Below, one piece after another: positions 6,045-14,600 of a stretch of DNA of 24,228 bases (position 1 is the stretch's first letter; every line of letters starts with the position of its first letter). The notes under the pieces are model-generated. The model had not been told where the DNA came from. It was given only the letters and a program-made list of their open reading frames with translations, and did not search any database. The translations under genes and the position numbers were made by a program. Source of the stretch: a virus; the IMG/VR virus record IMGVR_UViG_3300030116_001245, positions 1-24,228 of that record. One strand, written 5' to 3'.

Positions 6045-7320
6045 TCTAAAGGATATAGAAAGAAATGACTTTCAATATGATGAAGACCAACTTACAGCTA
6101 TCGATCATTGTCTCGACCCAAGCAGACGTGTCGTTGCTATCACGGGCGAGGCCGGAACTGGTAAGACTACTATCATGCAAGATGTCTATAGACTCTGGAA
6201 AAAGCGTGGTAAAAATGTGGTCTTATGCGCTCCAACTGGGAAAGCTGCGAAGCGAATTACGGAAGCAACTGGGATTACAGCCTGTACCATCCACCGCTTA
6301 CTTGAATATCCTATGCCCGGAGAAATAGATGAGAACACTGGCAAGGCTCTCGTAAGTACTGATCCTAAAAGAGATAGGATGAATCCAATAGATTATAATG
6401 TCGTGTTAGCTGACGAATATGCAATGGTTAATACTGAAGTACATCGTAATCTTCTAGACGCATTACCAAGTGGCGGTTTAATTAGAATGTTTGGTGATGC
6501 TAACCAACTCCAACCAATTGAAGGTAGTAAGAATAGAAAGAAGAAGTATGAGTCACCATTTGTACGGATGCTTGCTAAGTTTGAGGGTACATGGTTAAAG
6601 AGTATTCATCGACAAGCTGAAGATTGTAGCATCATATCTAATGGACATAAAATTATTCACGGCATGATACCTGCTCGTAAAGATGACTTCGCAATGAAGA
6701 TTACTGATGAGCCTGTACATTCTGTAGAAGATTTTGTCATGGATAATCTTACTAATGGCATTGACTTTGGCACTACCGCACATCAAATCATATCACCAAC
6801 TAAGCAAGGATGGATAGGAACCACAGCACTTAACGCCACCATCCAAGGACTACTACAGAATTCAGACAAAGATAGTATAGAACTTGATCGCCATAAGTGG
6901 TCAAAGCAAGAGTATCTTCGTGTCTTTGTTGGTGATAAGGTCATCCAAACAGTTAATCAATATCCATTAGAAGTATTCAACGGAGAAACTGGCATCATTA
7001 AATCATTCGATGAAGCTGGTGGTGTCGTTATAGACTTTGGAGATAAGACTGTCACCATTCCATACACATTAGAAATGTCTGGTAGACAGGGAACCTACTA
7101 CATCAACCCACAAAAAGACTTAGACTTAGCATATGTAATCACTACGCACAAAGCTCAGGGCAGTGAGTACGATGAAGTCTGCTACATAATGAATCAGTCT
7201 CGGTCTTGGCAACTAAATAGAAAGAACTTTTACACAGGAATTTCACGAGCAAAACATAAAGTCACAGTTATCACCGATCAAAAGTCCCTATCATTAAGCC
7301 TAAGTAGAAAAGGGGAATAA
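6025..7320 (+). CDS. SF1B DNA helicase, RecD/Dda-like
   Basis: A protein of 431 residues from the ATG at 6025 (GGAG at 6015-6018); an in-frame ATG at 5986 also has an AAGGA and would add 13 residues. Motifs with the shorter start: Walker A GEAGTGKT (41-48), motif Ia APTGKAAKR, Walker B DEYA (130-133), motif III GDANQLQP (157-164), HRQ (195-197), motif V THKAQGSEYD (374-383) and motif VI YTGISRAK (403-410). This full set in a short protein is typical of phage Dda/RecD2-type 5'-3' helicases, which strip proteins from DNA or help forks start. It probably serves replication with the downstream PolA. It overlaps the RHH gene by 20 bp. Confidence 0.9.
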   Translation: MVLRQGDLKDIERNDFQYDEDQLTAIDHCLDPSRRVVAITGEAGTGKTTIMQDVYRLWKKRGKNVVLCAPTGKAAKRITEATGITACTIHRLLEYPMPGEIDENTGKALVSTDPKRDRMNPIDYNVVLADEYAMVNTEVHRNLLDALPSGGLIRMFGDANQLQPIEGSKNRKKKYESPFVRMLAKFEGTWLKSIHRQAEDCSIISNGHKIIHGMIPARKDDFAMKITDEPVHSVEDFVMDNLTNGIDFGTTAHQIISPTKQGWIGTTALNATIQGLLQNSDKDSIELDRHKWSKQEYLRVFVGDKVIQTVNQYPLEVFNGETGIIKSFDEAGGVVIDFGDKTVTIPYTLEMSGRQGTYYINPQKDLDLAYVITTHKAQGSEYDEVCYIMNQSRSWQLNRKNFYTGISRAKHKVTVITDQKSLSLSLSRKGE

Positions 7321-7322
7321 CT

Positions 7323-7535
7323 ATGCATATAGGTGGAGCCGAGTTTGTCATGGGTGTATCTCAGGAAACAGACGACATGGATGATTATTCAATGGCATTA
7401 AAGATTATTGTCTATGGTATGGACAATAACGATACAGTTAACAAAGTGTTTGAGGCTTTGTCTCAAGCACTATTAACACTAGATCCTCAACTAGAGCTAG
7501 CGGAGATTAAAGGTGACAAATCCCATATCAATTGA
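7323..7535 (+). CDS. Small hypothetical protein
   Basis: An unrecognised acidic protein of 70 residues (YSMALKIIVYGMDNNDTVNKVFEALSQALLTLDPQLELAEI), probably one strand and two helices. AAAAGGGG lies just before the ATG, only 2 bp after the helicase stop. Its 3' end contains the ribosome site and the GTG start of the next gene (23-bp overlap). Position ties it to the helicase-polymerase transcript; no function can be read. Confidence 0.6.
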   Translation: MHIGGAEFVMGVSQETDDMDDYSMALKIIVYGMDNNDTVNKVFEALSQALLTLDPQLELAEIKGDKSHIN

Positions 7536-7815
7536 CAGAATTGCTAAACGATTTTGTGATTCAGCTAACGAATTAATTACTGGTGATAGATCTATCTCGC
7601 ATGGTGATGCTGGCGTTAACTTTCAAACTATAGCTGAGTTGTGGAGTGCTTACCTAAACGTAAGTATCTCCGCAAGTCAGGTTCCCTTAATGATGGTGTT
7701 ACTTAAACTAGCTAGAATTAAGAATGGTAAATTTAATGAAGACGACTATGTTGATATGTGTGGTTACTCAGCATTAGCAGGAGAAATAGCTACGAAGGCA
7801 GAATCAGATGAATGA
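7513..7815 (+). CDS. DUF6378-like phage protein (GTG start)
   Basis: A protein of 100 residues. The pattern HGDAGVNFQTIAELWSAYL, followed by ISASQVPLMMVLLKLARIK and DDYVDMCGYSALAGE, is that of DUF6378, a small all-helical family common in phage replication regions, with conserved His-Gly-Asp and Asp-x-x-x-Asp acids that could bind metal or a nucleotide. The start is a GTG with GGAG seven bases upstream inside the previous gene. It overlaps the polymerase gene by 8 bp, which suggests coupled translation. The family is fairly sure, its job is not known to me. Confidence 0.7.
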   Translation: MTNPISIDRIAKRFCDSANELITGDRSISHGDAGVNFQTIAELWSAYLNVSISASQVPLMMVLLKLARIKNGKFNEDDYVDMCGYSALAGEIATKAESDE

Positions 7816-10234
7816 ACAGGAACTACTGTCCGAGTTTACTAAGAAAGCTAGAACAGCAGGTCTACAAATTGACTGCTTAGGATCAGGAGACATTAACAGT
7901 GAGTTGGCTATCATCGTGGAAGCTCCGGGAGAAAACGAAGCTAACATGAAGATGCCATTAGTCGGTGGGGCTGGCAGATTATTATGGGATATACTTAGAC
8001 CATATGGTATCACTCGTACCAACTGCTATGCCACTAATGTATGTAAGCGTAAGGTAGCATTGTCTACTAAGACTGACGCACGTAATCCAGTTAAGAAACC
8101 AGAGCTTGAACATTGGGAAGGACTCCTTGAATGGGAGCTAGACCAGTTACCCAATCTAAAGTACGTGCTAGTACTAGGAAACTTTGCACTTAAAGCTATA
8201 CTTAATGAAGACAAGATTACCTTATGGCGAGGATCAGTAGTTGATGCTGTAGTCGGACGCTCTCGTAAGCGTGTCAAAGCCATCGTCAATTATAATCCAG
8301 CAATGATATTACGTAACATGGATCTAGAACCAATCTATAAATTCGACATGGCAAAGTTAGATATGGTTATGCGTAACAAGTTTGTCGAGCATAAGATTAA
8401 AGAACACATTAATCCTACAGCAGAAGAAGCAGTAGATTGGATACGCATGATGCAGTTCAGCGAGAAGCCAGTGGCATTTGATATAGAAGTGTTGTCAAAT
8501 GAAACAGCTTGCATCGGCTTTGCTAACGATAGCCATGAAGGATACTGTGTAAACTTTAGAGATAAGAATACTAATAGATTTACTCTCGAAGAAGAGTGTA
8601 AAATATATGTAGCCTTACAGAAACTATTCTTAGATCCAGAGGTTAAATTAATAACACAGAATGGTAACTTTGACTGTTACTGGATAGGATACAAGGATCG
8701 ATTACATGTTAAACGAATTTGGTTTGATACTCTCTTGGCTCACCATACTCTTTATCCCCGGCTTCCTCATAATCTTGGTTTTCTTACTTCGCAATATACC
8801 ACCCACCCTTATTATAAGGATGAAGGACAGGCATGGAAGGAGGGTGGCGATATTGATCAATTCTGGAGATACAACGTTAAAGACTGCGCCATCACTTACA
8901 CAGTGCATGAGAAACTACATAAAGAATTGGCTGCTCAAAGTCTGGAAAAGTTTTACTTCGATCATGTCATGAAGCTGACACCACATCTTACTAGGATGAC
9001 AGTCAACGGAATCAGAGCAGACATTGGGTTAAAAGATAACATCGTCAAATCAATTGAGGCTGATGTAAATAAACTAAGCAAGCGATTCAACTTTGCAGTA
9101 CAGCAATGTACAGGTGATCCAAATCTCATAGTCAATCCTCGATCAGCACCACAGTTAGCTGACCTATTCTTTACCAAGCTAGGATTAATAGGTAGAGGAT
9201 CTACGACTAACAAGGCTAACCGCCAACGTATGTACGACCACCCACGTACATCTCCCCAAGCAAGACGAATGTTAGATATACTAGATGAGTACAAGACAGA
9301 ACATAAGTTCTATTCTGTATATGCTACTATGACTATTGACGAAGACCACCGCATTAGATGTGAGTGGAAACAGTTCGGTACTCAGTCTGCTCCCGGCAGA
9401 TTAAGTAGTTCATCTGTCATGTGGGGTAGTGGAGCTAACCTGCAAAATCAACCAAGCAGGGCATACCCTATGTTCATTGCTGATCCCGGATACATGTTTA
9501 CATACTTTGATCTATCACAAGCCGAAGCAAGAGTAGTAGCATATCAATGGGGAGTGCAAGGATTAATAGAAACATTCGAGCAAGCATCAGAAGATGATAA
9601 CTATGATGTACATCGAGGTAATGCTGCTAGAATATTCAAGTGTAACTACAATGATATACCCTCACATGATCGTGACAAAGATGGTAACATCACTAAAAGA
9701 TTCCTTGGCAAGCGTTGTGTTCATGGTCTTAACTATCGAATGCAAGCTCAAAAACTCGCAGAAGTCTGCGACATTTCACTGATGCAAGCACATGAAGCAT
9801 ACAGTGCATATCACCAAGCCTTCCCAGAAATACAAAAAGCATGGACTGATACTGTTAAGACTGTTCATTCAGAGAGAATGCTTTATACTCCTCTAGGTAG
9901 ACGCATGATATTTCTAGAACGTATACATGATGAGGCATTAGATAGTATTATAGCATTCATTCCTCAGTCTACTATTGGAGACAAGGTATCCTCAGTAATA
10001 TATAAATGTCACGAGGATGAAGAATGGCCTGACTCAGCACATGTTACCTTGAATATTCATGACGCATTAATTACTATTCACAAACCTGAAGATAAAGATG
10101 TTGTCACAAAGATCATGAAGAAACATGCAGAGTCACCTATAATAATACGAGGCCACGAAGTCAGCATACCAACTGACTTTAAACACAGTGTTCCTGACGA
10201 ACACGGAATACATAGATGGAGTACTTTAAAATGA
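7808..10234 (+). CDS. DNA polymerase I (family A) with N-terminal uracil-DNA-glycosylase domain
   Basis: A protein of 808 residues with three parts. Residues about 30-190 form a family-4/SPO1-type UDG-like domain: VEAPGENE (37-44), PLVGGAGRLL, TNVCKRK, VLVLGNFALKA, and NYNPAMILRN (161-170), where the usual His of motif 2 is Asn. Residues about 220-375 are a 3'-5' exonuclease with DIE (225-227), Asp289 in NGNFDC and YNVKD (355-359), so the proofreading residues are intact. Residues about 380-808 are the PolA core: motif A DLSQAEARV (568-576), motif B KRFLGKRCVHGLNY (630-643; Lys635, His639, Tyr643) and motif C HDA (751-753). There is no 5'-3' exonuclease domain. This is the phage replicative polymerase. 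UDG-PolA fusions are known in phages. It overlaps its upstream neighbour. Confidence 0.95.
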   Translation: MNEQELLSEFTKKARTAGLQIDCLGSGDINSELAIIVEAPGENEANMKMPLVGGAGRLLWDILRPYGITRTNCYATNVCKRKVALSTKTDARNPVKKPELEHWEGLLEWELDQLPNLKYVLVLGNFALKAILNEDKITLWRGSVVDAVVGRSRKRVKAIVNYNPAMILRNMDLEPIYKFDMAKLDMVMRNKFVEHKIKEHINPTAEEAVDWIRMMQFSEKPVAFDIEVLSNETACIGFANDSHEGYCVNFRDKNTNRFTLEEECKIYVALQKLFLDPEVKLITQNGNFDCYWIGYKDRLHVKRIWFDTLLAHHTLYPRLPHNLGFLTSQYTTHPYYKDEGQAWKEGGDIDQFWRYNVKDCAITYTVHEKLHKELAAQSLEKFYFDHVMKLTPHLTRMTVNGIRADIGLKDNIVKSIEADVNKLSKRFNFAVQQCTGDPNLIVNPRSAPQLADLFFTKLGLIGRGSTTNKANRQRMYDHPRTSPQARRMLDILDEYKTEHKFYSVYATMTIDEDHRIRCEWKQFGTQSAPGRLSSSSVMWGSGANLQNQPSRAYPMFIADPGYMFTYFDLSQAEARVVAYQWGVQGLIETFEQASEDDNYDVHRGNAARIFKCNYNDIPSHDRDKDGNITKRFLGKRCVHGLNYRMQAQKLAEVCDISLMQAHEAYSAYHQAFPEIQKAWTDTVKTVHSERMLYTPLGRRMIFLERIHDEALDSIIAFIPQSTIGDKVSSVIYKCHEDEEWPDSAHVTLNIHDALITIHKPEDKDVVTKIMKKHAESPIIIRGHEVSIPTDFKHSVPDEHGIHRWSTLK

Positions 10235-10401
10235 TTAAAAAGAAAGCGACTAAGCGTAGAGCAAGAACTAAGAAGGGTACGTACAAAGGAGATGATCCAA
10301 GTACACCTGACGTTAACGAAGCATATGTTAAAGAGAATATGTTTCATTCGAGTGTAATTGAAAACTACAATAACACGATGAAAAGATTCTATGGTAAATG
10401 A
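10231..10401 (+). CDS. Small basic protein
   Basis: A protein of 56 residues from the ATG at 10231, with GGAG at 10218-10221 upstream; an in-frame ATG at 10216 lies on the ribosome site itself. The first 20 residues are strongly basic (MIKKKATKRRARTKKGTYKG), the rest is polar with a VNEAYVKENMF stretch. It could bind nucleic acid through the basic head, but no family is recognised. The ATG shares its last base-pairs with the end of the polymerase gene, so it is translated from the same message. Confidence 0.55.
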   Translation: MIKKKATKRRARTKKGTYKGDDPSTPDVNEAYVKENMFHSSVIENYNNTMKRFYGK

Positions 10402-10468
10402 CATATTAAAACTTTCAATAGGGATAGTTATTATTGTATTATTTGTTGTGATAATTCTTAATACATGA
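10391..10468 (+). CDS. Tiny single-span membrane peptide (25 codons)
   Basis: An ORF of 25 residues that opens MVNDILKLSIG and then runs through an uninterrupted hydrophobic stretch of Ile/Val/Leu/Phe (IVIIVLFVVIIL) to end in NT. It fills the gap between the small basic gene and the DUF3987 gene exactly. Its ATG overlaps the end of the former, and its stop overlaps the start of the latter as ATGA (10465-10468), a classic coupling signal. The ribosome site is weak (AAAAG). Such a hydrophobic run of about 16-18 residues would form one transmembrane helix, possibly an inner-membrane effector or anchor. It could still be chance in AT-rich DNA, but the double fit argues for a gene. Confidence 0.5.
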   Translation: MVNDILKLSIGIVIIVLFVVIILNT

Positions 10469-11694
10469 ATTATAAATCCTTAGTTGATAATAATACTTTC
10501 ATTGGTCAGTACATGGAGTATATGTCTGACATTGAAACACCAGAAGCCTATGACTTTTGGTCTGCTATCTGGGCAATAGGAGTTGCGTGTGGAAGAGATG
10601 TATTTGTGGATCGCCCTCATCTTCCTGTGTATCTTAACTGGTACATTATCCTTGCTGCTGATAGTGGCACGACACGAAAATCGACAGCGGTCAGATCTAT
10701 TGAAAAAATTATACAACCACTACATACAGGACTTACTATCGGCACAAAAGTATCTCCCGAAAAACTCATCAATAGCCTCGCAAGTAAAACGAAAACTCAA
10801 GATACTGCTACGTGCGTCATAGCTGTCCCAGAACTAGTTACACTATTAGGTAAAGAAGGTTACATGGTTAATATGCCGGGGCTACTAACAGACTTGTATG
10901 ACTGTCCCGGTCACATTGATGGAGGTACTAAAGATGAAACGACCAGCATTAAAAATGTATATGTTAATTTGTTATCTGCGTCTACTCCTTCGTGGCTTGT
11001 TACCGCAATCAACCCCCAAGTTATTGAGGGAGGGTTTACGTCTAGGGTTATATTTGTTGCAGAAGATAAACGTAAGAGAGCGATACCTTGGCCGAAAGCG
11101 GAGAGAGCTAGCGAACAGACTGTTCGAGGAACGCTCAATGTACTCCAAGAAAAAGCAAGAAGTGTCCAAAGGATATCAGTCAACTCAACAGGATTGGACA
11201 TATTCAAAAAATGGTACATGGCTAGAGTAGGACATAAAGATGCATATCGAGCTAGCTTTGAAGCGAGAGAGGATGATCACGTACTAAAGTTAGCATCGTG
11301 TCTTAGCATTAATGACGAATCATTTCAGATATCATCACATCACATACGCAAATCAACCCGTATCATTGCTGACGTAAAGGATAAGGCTTATGCATTATTC
11401 GGTGAAGGGGCAGTCAATGATACGGGTGTTCGTATAAGTGACGGAATAGATAAGGTACGACAAGAACTTATCAAGGCTGGTATGGATGGAGTACGTCACA
11501 ACAATCTATATAAATCTGTGCGACATAAGATAGACAGCAAGGAGTTCGGACTGTTAATGAACATCATGCATGAAGCTGGTATGATTCAGCAATTTGAAAT
11601 TAAAGGAACTCGTGGGAAAATATATAGAGGAACCAATCACTTAGAGTCAATTGGGACTACTAGTAGACTCCTTCATCAAGTTGCTCCTCGGTGA
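10465..11694 (+). CDS. DUF3987-like phage ATPase (helicase/primase-associated)
   Basis: A protein of 409 residues. The FWSAIWAIGVACGRDVFVD opening, the phosphate loop ADSGTTRKST (65-74), the acidic strand CVIAVPELVTLLGK (Glu123 as Walker B), LTDLYDCPGH, LLSASTPSWL, and an arginine-finger-like GGFTSRVIFV match DUF3987-type ATPases, which often take the place of the replicative helicase/primase in phages. The P-loop lacks the usual Gly before Lys (RKST for GKST), as in a subset of this family. The C-terminal 80 residues look like a winged helix (GVRHNNLYKSVRHKI...FGLLMNIMHEAG). No primase (TOPRIM or AEP) domain is visible. It is last in the block, and its 3' end overlaps the convergent 1503-codon gene. 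Confidence 0.75.
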   Translation: MNYKSLVDNNTFIGQYMEYMSDIETPEAYDFWSAIWAIGVACGRDVFVDRPHLPVYLNWYIILAADSGTTRKSTAVRSIEKIIQPLHTGLTIGTKVSPEKLINSLASKTKTQDTATCVIAVPELVTLLGKEGYMVNMPGLLTDLYDCPGHIDGGTKDETTSIKNVYVNLLSASTPSWLVTAINPQVIEGGFTSRVIFVAEDKRKRAIPWPKAERASEQTVRGTLNVLQEKARSVQRISVNSTGLDIFKKWYMARVGHKDAYRASFEAREDDHVLKLASCLSINDESFQISSHHIRKSTRIIADVKDKAYALFGEGAVNDTGVRISDGIDKVRQELIKAGMDGVRHNNLYKSVRHKIDSKEFGLLMNIMHEAGMIQQFEIKGTRGKIYRGTNHLESIGTTSRLLHQVAPR

Positions 11695-14600
11695 ATATGC
11701 TGTTAGGTCAATGTTAATATTTCTTCTAAGTTTCCTAGACATCATTTCATTAAACTCTTGCATATGAGTTTCGATAACTTGCCATTGCATTGCTTTTAAT
11801 GTTGCAATATCTAGGTTCCATGCATCAATATAATTCTGCTTTTCTTGAGCACTTTTAGGAATAATAACTCTACCGCCTTCACCAAATAACTTATTAGCAT
11901 TTCGTGCTTGCGTTACTTTATCTTTAAGATCTTTAATTAGTCCATCCATCTTAGTAATCTCTGCCAAAATTGTAGGAGCAATGGTCATTAATTGGTGTTC
12001 TATTGGATCTTCTGTTGGAACAAGTGTGTCTCCTCCAGCAAGTAATCTTCCAGTAGCAGACATTCCACCAGTGTTAAGAATTTTTGTACGTTCAACTATT
12101 TCTGTAAGTGATGTTCTCGCTGCAAATAATTTTCTGGTAGTTTCATTGTTAGGATTAAATGACAATGTTCCCGGAAATAATGGGTTAACAAATCGAGCAG
12201 ACTTCTTTAAACCTAGTCCTGCTTCACTTAAAAATCTAGGAAAGCCTTCACTAAATGGTACTTTTACATCATCCCTACCTCCGAAGTAAGCATTTGAAGC
12301 TGCTAAAAGTGTTTGCATTCCTGCTCCACCTAACTCAGTAAGTACTGCTCCCATTCGTGTACTAAACTCATCACCTGTAGCTCTAACATTACGATCACCG
12401 CCAACACGAGAGTTTCCTCGTGGTGCTGCATGAAGAAATGAAAATGACTTTCCCTCTTCAGGATCAGTTACTACATTTAATCCTATCCTGAAATCCTTAC
12501 CTTCGTCAGCAAAAGCCATAGCTGCTCCTAATGGTGGAGGAGTTGGTATATCAAAAAATCTTGTGAGGCCAGCTAACATATGATCTCCGTTATCAGTAGT
12601 TACTCCAGCAGATAAATTAAAAAATAAATCCATTAACTCTATAGTAGTTCCTCTGACTAAACTAAACATAGGCTCGGCTGGAATAATGATGGCCTCACTT
12701 GGATGCTTACCCGGAATATATAATATCCTACTATTATTTCTCTGTTCAGGTGAGAGGAATTTCCAAAAGTGTTCTCGCTTTGTCATCTTTTGTACAGTAC
12801 CATCAGCATTTTGAATGTCCCAAGTCTGATCACCATCAGCAGTACTGTTCCATATAATTTCCATCGCTGTAGGAAATACAATTGTTCCCATAACAGCAGC
12901 ACCAAACTTACCGGGATTCTTTTTTAGCGCACGACCTGCAACAGACCACCCTTGCCACATCGCTCCCCAATATGGAATCGATGCATGAATGTTTCTCATT
13001 GTAGGATTAGATGGTAACTTGTTTACATCACCTGTTACTTCTCTAGTTTGTCGTCCTACTTCTCTCCAGAACTTTCCTTTTCCTGCACCTGTTGGAATTT
13101 CAGCTTCTCCAGCAAGTCTCATAGCTTTTGCTAATGCTGGTCCTTCGTGAAATGCATCATTTATATTCTTCCATGTTCTCCATATAAATGGTAAAGCATT
13201 AGCTCCGTAAGTTTCTCGCATCGGCATAACTACTGACTCTAATGCATTAGTAATGTTTCCACTATACGGACTACCTTGATAAGCTGAAGTAACAAGACCA
13301 CTTTCCGTCTGTAAATCTTGCATCATAACATTTTGAATTTTCTTCTGCGCCCAACCTCTAAGTGCTTTAGCTTGCTCTGGTGCTAAGTTTTGGAACAGAC
13401 CAAACTCTCGATCAAGATTTCTTGTTAAGATTGTTGATATATCTTTAGCAACATTATGACTAAGGTGTTGCCAGATTCCTCGAAACGATCCTAACCATTG
13501 TATTGCTCCTTCTTTAAATCCTTGCCCAGATGTAACAGCTAATGTAGATACTTGCTGATTATATAAGAATGCTGCAAAACCAAATGGAGAACCTCTACCA
13601 GTAGTTAAAGCCATCATATTCTTAGACCACTGATTAAAAAACTGAGGCCAATAACCTGTCAGTTTTCTATCCATCTTAATTGCAGAACGTAACAAAGGAT
13701 CAGGCACATTATAGATTAAACTTTCTCCATCTCGTGTAACTACCATTAAGTCGTCATGTTTAGCTATCCAATCCTCAATGCTAGTACGCTCATCAAAGTT
13801 AAATTTCTTTCGCACATTCTTTTCGGCACTAGTTAAAGCACCTTTTGATTTACCTTCTCCAGCTACCTGCGACCACTTAATATTACCTTTAACATTACCT
13901 AGTACATCTGAATCATATCTACCAACAAATTGTGCATGTTGTCCTGCGTTTGCATTATCAATCACAACTGTTCCTTTATGCATCCTAGTCCCAGATAAGT
14001 ACGACAGCATATTATATTCAGCATTATTTCTGTTAACAAAGTCAACTATATCATGCATGTATTGTTGAACACTACTTATAGGATCAAGTGGCTTATAGCG
14101 AGGCAGTTCTGGATCGTCTGCTATGCCCTTGAATCGAGCCATCATTCCTAGCTCTTTACCTTTAGTAGTATTATGTCCAAGTAATCTTGCAAGTCTACTT
14201 AGATAAGTACCTTTACTTGTTGTTACCATTCCGGGCAGGTAAGCATTACCAGCTTCGTCAACGAACTTAGCCTTCCATCCATCTACTATATCTTGTCTTA
14301 GTACTCTTCTTGCTACAGTGAACTTCAGCATGTCATCCATAATCGTGCTGATTTGAGTACTGAATTTGAAAAGTTCATCATCCATTTTCAGCGCATGAAT
14401 AGCTGAATTTATTGTAGTATCACTCCAAGGATTACCATCTTTGTCTCGTACAAATGACGCACCCTCACCAAACTCTGCCCTACGTTGTTTCTCTGTTCTT
14501 GCTAACAAGCCATCATTAAATATTTTCTGTCGTTCTTTGCTCATGCCCTGTAATGTACGCAAAATTGGTGCTAACTTCTCTGTTGACATAACAACATTAA

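Noticed and set aside
8706-8972. Hydrophobic ORF (LIFIPGFLIILVFLL) inside the polymerase gene
   Set aside because: Out-of-frame reading of the exonuclease domain, no ribosome site; hydrophobicity comes from frame-shifted T-rich codons.
10583-11230. Open frames on both strands inside the DUF3987 gene
   Set aside because: They are out-of-frame shadows of a gene with clear family motifs and lack ribosome sites or known motifs.
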